The position numbers and the translations under genes were made by a program. Positions 58,677-64,000 of a stretch of DNA of 64,000 bases are shown one piece after another (the first letter of the stretch is position 1; each line of letters begins with the position of its first letter). The stretch comes from Avichristensenella sp031550535 (lineage in GTDB: Bacteria; Bacillota; Clostridia; Christensenellales; Aristaeellaceae), in assembly GCA_031550535.1 (NCBI GenBank), contig JAVBOM010000008.1, positions 62,001-126,000 of the forward strand, given 5' to 3'. The notes beneath the pieces are model-generated. The model had not been told where the DNA came from. It saw only the letters and a list, made by a program, of their open reading frames with translations, and did no database searches.

Positions 58677-60626
58677 ATGAGCATGCAATCGCTGGTGGAA
58701 CTGTCAAACCGGTACGGGGCGGATGAAGCCTATGTCCTCGCGGGCGGCGGCAACACGTCCTTCAAGGAAAGCGGCGTCATGCGCGTGAAGGGCTCCGGCA
58801 CGTCGCTGGCGACGATCACGGAAGCGCAATTTGTCGCGATGGATATGGCGAAGCTGACCGCGATGCTGGACAAGGAATACCCGCCGGACGACACCGCGCG
58901 CGAAAAGGAAGCCCTCGCGGACATGATGGCCACCCGCCTGCCGGGCGAGGAGGAAAAGCGCCCGAGCGTGGAGGCGATCCTGCACGCGCTGTTCCCCTAC
59001 CAATACGTGCTGCACACGCACCCCGCGCTGGTCAATGGGCTGACATGCGGCCGGGACGGCGAGGCCGCCGCAAAGCGCATCCTGGGTGAGGGCGCCGTCT
59101 GGATTCCGCTGACCAAACCGGGCTACGTGCTGGCCGCCGCGTGCAAGACGGCGTTTGCCACGGCGCAACGCGCGACGGGCGCGTTCCCCAAGGTTGTGCT
59201 GCTGCAAAACCACGGGCTGATCGTCGCCGCCGATACGGTGGCGGAAATCGACGCGCGCATGGCGGAGATCATGGCGGCGCTCGCGGCGCGTGTCCAGACC
59301 GAGCCCGATTTCTCGGACACGCCGTTTGACACAGCCGCCGCGTGCGCGCTGGCCCCGGCGCTCCGCGCGCTGTACGCGGCGGGCGGCACAGCCATCGCCG
59401 TGTTCTGCGGGAACGCGCAGGCGCAGGCGTTCACAAAGAGCGCCGACGCGATGCGGCCACTGATGGCGCCGTTCACGCCGGATCACATCGTGTACTGCAA
59501 GCACAAGCCGCTGTTCCTCCAGCCGGACGCCGACCCGGCGTCGGCCTTTGCCGCGTACCGGGCCGAGCACGGCTTCGCGCCGAAGATCGTGGCCGTTCAG
59601 GGCCTCGGCTTCTTCGCGCTGGGCAAGAACAAGAAGGAGGCCGATGTCGCGCTGGCGCTGTTCCTGGACGCCATGAAGGTGGCCGTGTACGCGGACGCGT
59701 TCGGCGGCTATCTCCCGCTGACGGCGGACTTCACGGCCTTCATCCTGAACTGGGAAATCGAGAGCTACCGGCAGAAGGTCGCGCTGACCGGCGCGGGGCG
59801 CGGACGGATGGATGGCAAGGCCGTGCTGGTGACGGGCAGCGCGCAGGGCTTTGGCCGGGGCATTGCCGAGGCCATGGCCGGCGAGGGCGCGTACCTCATC
59901 ATCGCGGACCTGAACGAGGCGGGCGCGCGGACGTGCGCCGCGGCGCTGGATGCGGCGCACGGCAAGGGCTGCGCGACCGCCGTCCGGGTCAACGTGGCGG
60001 ACGAGGCGTCCGTGGAGGCGATGATCCAAGCGGCGGTCCTCTCCTACGGCGGGCTGGACACGCTGATCTCCAACGCGGGCATCGTCATCTCCGGCGGGTT
60101 GGAGGACATGACGCGCGACAAGTTCGACCTGGTGACGCAGGTGAACTACACCGGGTACTTCCTCTGTGCCAAGTACGCCGCGCGGCCCATGCGCATCCAG
60201 CGGCGGTACTCCCCGGACCAGTGGCTGGACATCATCGAGATCAATTCCAAATCCGGCCTCGAAGGCAGCAACCGCAACTTCGCCTATGCGGGCAGCAAGT
60301 TCGGCGGCATCGGGCTGACACAGAGCCTCGCGCTGGAACTGATCCCCGACGGCATCAAGGTGAACGCGGTGTGCCCCGGGAACCTGCTGGACGGCCCGCT
60401 GTGGTCCGACCCGGAGAAGGGGCTGTTCCGGCAATACCTGGACGCCGGGAAGGTGCCCGGTGCCCAGACGGTGGACGATGTACGCAGGTTTTACGAGACC
60501 AAGGTGCCGATGGGGCGCGGCTGCCAGATCGGCGACGTGGTGCGGGCGATTCTGTATGTGATCGAGCAGCAGTACGAGACGGGGCAGGCCGTGCCGGTCA
60601 CGGGCGGGCAGGTTATGCTGAAATGA
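58677..60626 (+). CDS. Bifunctional rhamnulose-1-phosphate aldolase / lactaldehyde dehydrogenase (RhaE-like)
   Basis: A 649-residue fusion. Residues 1-370 are a class II aldolase: GGGNTSFKESGVMRVKGSGT, the metal His of YVLHTHPALVNGL and LLQNHGLIVAADTV. Residues 385-649 are a short-chain dehydrogenase: AVLVTGSAQGFGRGIAEAMA (NAD site), ISNAGIVISGGLED, the catalytic INSKSG and FAYAGSKFGG (Tyr-x3-Lys). In Bacillus and Actinobacteria this fusion (RhaE/RhaEW) cleaves L-rhamnulose 1-phosphate to DHAP and L-lactaldehyde and oxidises the latter to L-lactate. It follows rhaA by 12 bases. It needs a phosphorylated ketose, but no kinase gene is in the window. Confidence 0.9.
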   Translation: MSMQSLVELSNRYGADEAYVLAGGGNTSFKESGVMRVKGSGTSLATITEAQFVAMDMAKLTAMLDKEYPPDDTAREKEALADMMATRLPGEEEKRPSVEAILHALFPYQYVLHTHPALVNGLTCGRDGEAAAKRILGEGAVWIPLTKPGYVLAAACKTAFATAQRATGAFPKVVLLQNHGLIVAADTVAEIDARMAEIMAALAARVQTEPDFSDTPFDTAAACALAPALRALYAAGGTAIAVFCGNAQAQAFTKSADAMRPLMAPFTPDHIVYCKHKPLFLQPDADPASAFAAYRAEHGFAPKIVAVQGLGFFALGKNKKEADVALALFLDAMKVAVYADAFGGYLPLTADFTAFILNWEIESYRQKVALTGAGRGRMDGKAVLVTGSAQGFGRGIAEAMAGEGAYLIIADLNEAGARTCAAALDAAHGKGCATAVRVNVADEASVEAMIQAAVLSYGGLDTLISNAGIVISGGLEDMTRDKFDLVTQVNYTGYFLCAKYAARPMRIQRRYSPDQWLDIIEINSKSGLEGSNRNFAYAGSKFGGIGLTQSLALELIPDGIKVNAVCPGNLLDGPLWSDPEKGLFRQYLDAGKVPGAQTVDDVRRFYETKVPMGRGCQIGDVVRAILYVIEQQYETGQAVPVTGGQVMLK

Positions 60627-61882
60627 TGAAAACAAAGGCGCTGCGGCTGTATGGCAAGGAGGATCTCCGGCTGGAAACCATCGATCTGCCGGAGATCGCG
60701 CCGGATGAGCTGCTGGTGAAAATCATGTCCGACAGCCTGTGCATGTCCAGCTACAAGGCGGCCATGCAGGGCGCGGACCATAAGCGCGTGCCGGATAACG
60801 CCGCGCAAAACCCCGTCATTCTGGGGCACGAGTTCTGCGGAGAAATCGTGGAAGTCGGCGCGAACCTGCGCAGCCGGTACGAGGCTGGCGCGCGGTTCGT
60901 GCTGCAGCCCGCGATGCGCGGCACATACAGCGCGGCGGGGTACTCCTTCCCCCACCTGGGCGGCGACGCGCAGTACGGGATCATCCCCAAGGAATACATC
61001 GACCAGGACTGCGTGCTGCCCTACCGCGGCGACGCGTGGTACGCGGGCTCGCTCGCGGAGCCGCTGTCCTGCGTGATCGGCGCGGCGCACGCCAACTACC
61101 ACACCGAGGCGGGCAGTTACGTGCACAGCATGGGCATCAGGGCGGGCGGCAAGCTCGCGCTGCTGGCCGGCGTGGGGCCGATGGGCCTTGCGATGATCGA
61201 TTATCTTCTGCACGGCGATGTGCGGCCCTCCCTGCTCGTCGTGACGGACATCGATGCCGGACGGCTCGCCCGGGCCGCCGAAATGCTCCCGCCCGGGGAC
61301 GCGGCGAAGCACGGCGTCACGCTCGTGTACCTGAATACAAAGGAAGCGGCCGATCCCGCCGGGGCAATCCGCGCGGTTTCCGGCGGCGATGGATTTGACG
61401 ACGTGTTCGTGTTCGCGCCAGTCGCCCCGGTGATCGAGCAGGCGGACGCGGTGCTCGCGCGCGACGGGTGCCTGAACTTCTTCGCGGGGCCGTCCGACCC
61501 GGCGTTCGCCGCCAGGCTCAACTTCTACAGCGTGCACTACAACGCCACGCACATCGTGGGCACGTCCGGCGGCAACACCGACGACATCCGGGAGGCGCTC
61601 GATTTGGCCGCCGCCGGGCGCGTGAACCCGGCCATCCTGGTGACGCACATCGGCGGGCTGGACGCGGCGAGGGACGCGACGCTGAACCTGCCGACCCTCC
61701 CGGGCGGCAAGAAGCTGATCTACACGCACATCCGCCTGCCGCTCATAGCGATTGCGGACCTTGAAATGCTCGGCGAGACGGACGCGCTGTGCGCGGCGCT
61801 CGCGGTTATCTGCGGGCGGCACGCCGGGCTGTGGAGCGCGGAGGCGGAGCGCTATCTTCTGGAACACGCAAAGTCCATCTGA
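60623..61882 (+). CDS. Zinc-type medium-chain dehydrogenase (SorE-like)
   Basis: A 419-residue MDR dehydrogenase. Catalytic zinc ligands: Cys of SDSLCMSSYKA and His-Glu of LGHEFCGEIVEVG. The cofactor site is LALLAGVGPMGLAMIDYLL with an acidic VVTDIDAGRLARA. The four-cysteine structural zinc loop of classical ADHs is absent. The shape and AMQGADHKRVP region recall L-sorbose-1-phosphate reductase and related sugar-phosphate dehydrogenases. The ATG at 60623 overlaps the aldolase stop (ATGA); an ATG one codon on is an alternative. It may reduce or oxidise a ketose (phosphate) of the pathway; the substrate is inferred only. Confidence 0.85.
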   Translation: MMKTKALRLYGKEDLRLETIDLPEIAPDELLVKIMSDSLCMSSYKAAMQGADHKRVPDNAAQNPVILGHEFCGEIVEVGANLRSRYEAGARFVLQPAMRGTYSAAGYSFPHLGGDAQYGIIPKEYIDQDCVLPYRGDAWYAGSLAEPLSCVIGAAHANYHTEAGSYVHSMGIRAGGKLALLAGVGPMGLAMIDYLLHGDVRPSLLVVTDIDAGRLARAAEMLPPGDAAKHGVTLVYLNTKEAADPAGAIRAVSGGDGFDDVFVFAPVAPVIEQADAVLARDGCLNFFAGPSDPAFAARLNFYSVHYNATHIVGTSGGNTDDIREALDLAAAGRVNPAILVTHIGGLDAARDATLNLPTLPGGKKLIYTHIRLPLIAIADLEMLGETDALCAALAVICGRHAGLWSAEAERYLLEHAKSI

Positions 61883-61896
61883 GAGAGGAGAACGAG

Positions 61897-62544
61897 ATGA
61901 AGCTGTTTTTGGATACCGCCAATATCGACGAAATCAAGGAAGGCGCGGCCTCCGGCCTCATCAGCGGGGTGACGACAAACCCGGCGCTGGCGGCCAAGGA
62001 GGGGCGGGCCTTTGGCGATCTTCTGAAAGAAATCCTCAGCATTACGGACGGCCCGGTCTTTGCCGAGGCCATCAGCCTGGATGTTCCCGGCATGGTGCGC
62101 GAGGGCAAGGCGCTGCACGCCGTCAGCCCCCGGATGGTCGTCAAAATTCCAGCGATCTGGACGGGGTTCCAGGCCGTGCGCCAGCTACACCAGGCGGGCA
62201 TCACCACCTGCGTCACGCTGGTGTACTCCCCCGCGCAGGCGCTCATGGCCTCCGTGGCGGGCGCGGACTACGTGGCGCCGTTCCTGGGCCGCGCGAACGA
62301 TGTGGGCATTGACGGTTTCGCGTCGCTGGAGCAGATCGCGGAGCAGTTCCACGCGCGGGACATCAAGACGCAAATCCTCGCCGCAAGCGTCCGCACCGCG
62401 CAGGACGGCTGGAACGCCGCGTACTATGGCGCGGACATCCTGACCCTGTCACTGAAGGTCATCAAGCAGATGGCGCACCACCCGCAGACCGAGGTGACGC
62501 TGAACGCGTTCCTTGGCGACTGGAAAAAGATTGCGGATCTATAA
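61897..62544 (+). CDS. Small transaldolase-family protein (fructose-6-phosphate aldolase-like)
   Basis: A 215-residue TIM-barrel aldolase of the TalC/FSA/MipB group. MKLFLDTANIDEIKEGAASG and SGVTTNPALAAKEG form the usual start. The Schiff-base Lys83 is in RMVVKIPAIWTG. TCVTLVYSPAQALMASVAGADYVAPFLGR and TQILAASVRTAQDG follow. Such enzymes are either small transaldolases or dihydroxyacetone/hydroxyacetone aldolases. GAGAGGAGAACGAG precedes the ATG, 14 bases after the dehydrogenase. In this operon it may make or split a deoxyketose without phosphate activation by a kinase (inference). Confidence 0.88.
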   Translation: MKLFLDTANIDEIKEGAASGLISGVTTNPALAAKEGRAFGDLLKEILSITDGPVFAEAISLDVPGMVREGKALHAVSPRMVVKIPAIWTGFQAVRQLHQAGITTCVTLVYSPAQALMASVAGADYVAPFLGRANDVGIDGFASLEQIAEQFHARDIKTQILAASVRTAQDGWNAAYYGADILTLSLKVIKQMAHHPQTEVTLNAFLGDWKKIADL

Positions 62545-62580
62545 GGAATTATCGATTTCACGCGGAAGGGGAGACATGCC

Positions 62581-63924
62581 ATGGCGAAAGCTGTGTTGAT
62601 GCCCAAGGCGGGCATTTCCGTGGAAAGCTGCGTCATCACGGAATGGCGCAAGCGGCCCGGGGACGCTGTCCTGGTGGGCGATGTGCTGTTCAGCTACGAG
62701 ACGGACAAGGCCAGCTTCGAGTGCGAGAGCACGGAGGCCGGCACGCTGCTGGAACGGTTTTACGAGAACGGCGACGAGGTGCCCGTGCTCGTCAACGTCT
62801 GTGCGATTGGTGCGCCCGGGGAGGACGCGTCCGCCCTGCGATCCGGCGAAACCGAAGCTGCCGGAGAAGCGCCGGCGGCTGCGGAAGCCGCTGCGGAACT
62901 CGTCCCCCAGGCGATTCAAACAACGAACACGGGCGACTTCTTCAAGATCTCCCCGCGCGCGCGACACCTGGCCGACAGCCGGGGTGTGGACGCGCGGCTG
63001 GCCACGCCCAGCGGTCCGTATGGCCGGGTGATGGAAAAGGATATCCGCGCGCTGCTGGAAAGCGGCACGGCGGCAACGCCCGCCGCGTATGGCGCGGTGC
63101 GCGCGGCCGAGCCTGCCGCCTACGCGGGCACGGGCATCGGCGGCAGGGTGTCGGTGCACGATCTGTCTGCCCCGCAGGCGACACCCGCGCAGACGATACC
63201 CGCACAGAGAGCCGAGACAGTGCCCGATTTTGAGGACATCGCCTTCACGAACATCCGCAAGGTGATCGCCGCCAGCATGGCGCATTCGCTGGCCACCATC
63301 CCCCAGCTCACGCACAATTTCTCCTTCAACGCGGCGGAAATCATGGCGTATCGCCAGAAGCTGAAGGGCATGGGCGACGGCTCCGGCCTGTCCGGCATCA
63401 CGCTGGGCGATATGGTGCTGTACGCCGTGTCGCGCCTGCTGCTGAAATACCCGGCGCTGAACGCGCACATGCTGGAGGGCAACAGCATCCGCCAGTTCAA
63501 GGCCGTGCACCTGGGCTTCGCTTGCGACACGGAGCGCGGCCTGATGGTGCCGGTGATCCGAAACGCGAACCACAAGAGCCTGCTCGAAATCTCGCTGGAG
63601 GTCAAGGCGCTGGCGAAGCAGGCGCAGGCGGGCAGCCTCTCACCCGACGCGATGGCGGGCGGCACGTTCACCGTCAGCAACCTGGGTGCGGTCGCCGTGG
63701 AGAGCTTCACGCCCGTCATCAACCCGCCGCAAACCGGCATCCTGGGCGTGGACACGATCGTCCAGCGCCCGTATGAAACGGCGGACGGGCAGATCAAGCT
63801 GTACCCGGCCATGGGCCTCTCCCTGACATACGACCACCGCGCCATCGACGGTGCGCCCGCGTCCCGCTTCGTGAAGGAGCTGAGCGGCCTGCTGGAACGC
63901 TTCACCGTGCTGCTGGCGGAGTAA
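62581..63924 (+). CDS. Lipoyl-dependent 2-oxoacid dehydrogenase E2 (dihydrolipoamide acyltransferase)
   Basis: A 447-residue E2 core. The lipoyl domain is residues 1-78, with the lipoylated Lys in YETDKASFECES. An Ala/Glu/Pro linker follows. The E3-binding domain is residues 121-158 (ISPRARHLADSRGVDARLATPSGPYGRVMEKDI). A second linker leads to the catalytic domain, 220-447, with the active-site LTYDHRAIDGAPASRFV. E2 transfers an acyl group from E1 to CoA. No E1 or E3 gene precedes it; they may lie beyond the right edge. Its place after the rhamnose genes suggests that it handles pyruvate, acetoin or another 2-oxo product of the sugar (inference). Confidence 0.9.
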   Translation: MAKAVLMPKAGISVESCVITEWRKRPGDAVLVGDVLFSYETDKASFECESTEAGTLLERFYENGDEVPVLVNVCAIGAPGEDASALRSGETEAAGEAPAAAEAAAELVPQAIQTTNTGDFFKISPRARHLADSRGVDARLATPSGPYGRVMEKDIRALLESGTAATPAAYGAVRAAEPAAYAGTGIGGRVSVHDLSAPQATPAQTIPAQRAETVPDFEDIAFTNIRKVIAASMAHSLATIPQLTHNFSFNAAEIMAYRQKLKGMGDGSGLSGITLGDMVLYAVSRLLLKYPALNAHMLEGNSIRQFKAVHLGFACDTERGLMVPVIRNANHKSLLEISLEVKALAKQAQAGSLSPDAMAGGTFTVSNLGAVAVESFTPVINPPQTGILGVDTIVQRPYETADGQIKLYPAMGLSLTYDHRAIDGAPASRFVKELSGLLERFTVLLAE

Positions 63925-63946
63925 AACAGCCATGCATTCAACCATG

Positions 63947-64000
63947 GTGGCGGCGCGGATTCAAAGAATCGGGCGCCATAAAAGGATTCCGCTAGGAATC
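63947..64000 (-). repeat. Double-hairpin repeat, family 1, unit D (inverted, cut by window edge)
   Basis: On the minus strand: GATTCC-TAGC-GGAATCC, then hairpin 2 with core GATTC-TTT-GAATC and arms GGCGCC/GCGCCGCC. The opposite orientation to units A-C. It follows the E2 stop by 23 bases. A stop codon in the hairpin 1 loop closes the phase that is open in units B and C. Confidence 0.75.

Noticed and set aside
58704..61867. Very long open frames opposite and beside the rhamnose genes
   Set aside because: High GC content gives long non-coding open frames; their products are Arg/Ala/Gly-rich with no domain, while the chosen frames are clear family members.

Overview
The window looks like a chromosomal segment of a GC-rich member of the Bacillota (Clostridia-like). 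Evidence: purine-rich AGGAGG-type ribosome sites, sigma-A promoters with 17-bp spacers, a CIRCE-controlled groESL operon, the rpmH-rnpA-yidD-yidC-jag block, YesM/YesN two-component systems, Lpl-type sugar permeases, and an ECF sigma / anti-sigma pair with PepSY-like outer domains. No rRNA, tRNA, CRISPR array, phage or intact insertion sequence was seen.

Region 1 (1-8.6 kb) is housekeeping. A minus-strand operon (phosphosugar mutase, VanW/SH3 protein, AI-2E-type permease, 5' end of polA) is linked by 4-base ATGA overlaps. A plus-strand block follows: an L,D-transpeptidase, then rpmH, rnpA, yidD, yidC and jag. dnaA is not next to rpmH. Region 2 (8.6-25.2 kb) is mixed. It holds an orphan small protein with its own promoter and terminator, a coiled-coil protein made of 21-bp repeats, a muropeptide-type recycling cluster (dppA, ldcA, an M20 amidohydrolase, alr), a glycosyltransferase with a membrane partner, an autoregulated TetR-hydrolase pair, an Xre protein with a cysteine-ladder repeat domain, a candidate small RNA with anti-Shine-Dalgarno loops, mutY and groESL.

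Region 3 (25.3-34 kb) holds a URO-D family protein, a receiver / sensor kinase / MATE operon, and a secreted PepSY-like protein beside an ECF sigma factor and its membrane anti-sigma, which is a paralogue of the secreted protein. Region 4 (33.9-42.3 kb) is a minus-strand uptake operon: two FAD oxidoreductases, a solute-binding protein, two Lpl-type permeases and a glycerophosphodiesterase. A divergent AraC regulator faces it. Region 5 (42.3-43.4 kb) is a scar with a foldback MITE-like element, a collagen-like Gly-X-Y remnant and the tail of a serine recombinase.

Region 6 (43.4-64 kb) starts with an OmpR-type two-component system and a secreted PepSY-like protein. It continues with an L-rhamnose-type island: an RbsA/RbsC-type ABC importer, a YesM/YesN pair followed by a second binding protein, an AraC regulator, L-rhamnose isomerase, a bifunctional aldolase/dehydrogenase, a zinc-type dehydrogenase, a small transaldolase and a lipoyl E2 subunit. 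No sugar kinase is visible.

The most unusual signal is a double-hairpin repeat, seen only inside this island (six units at four sites). It shows compensatory arm changes and a 63-bp tandem period, and two units are translated in frame as the N-terminus of one ABC permease.
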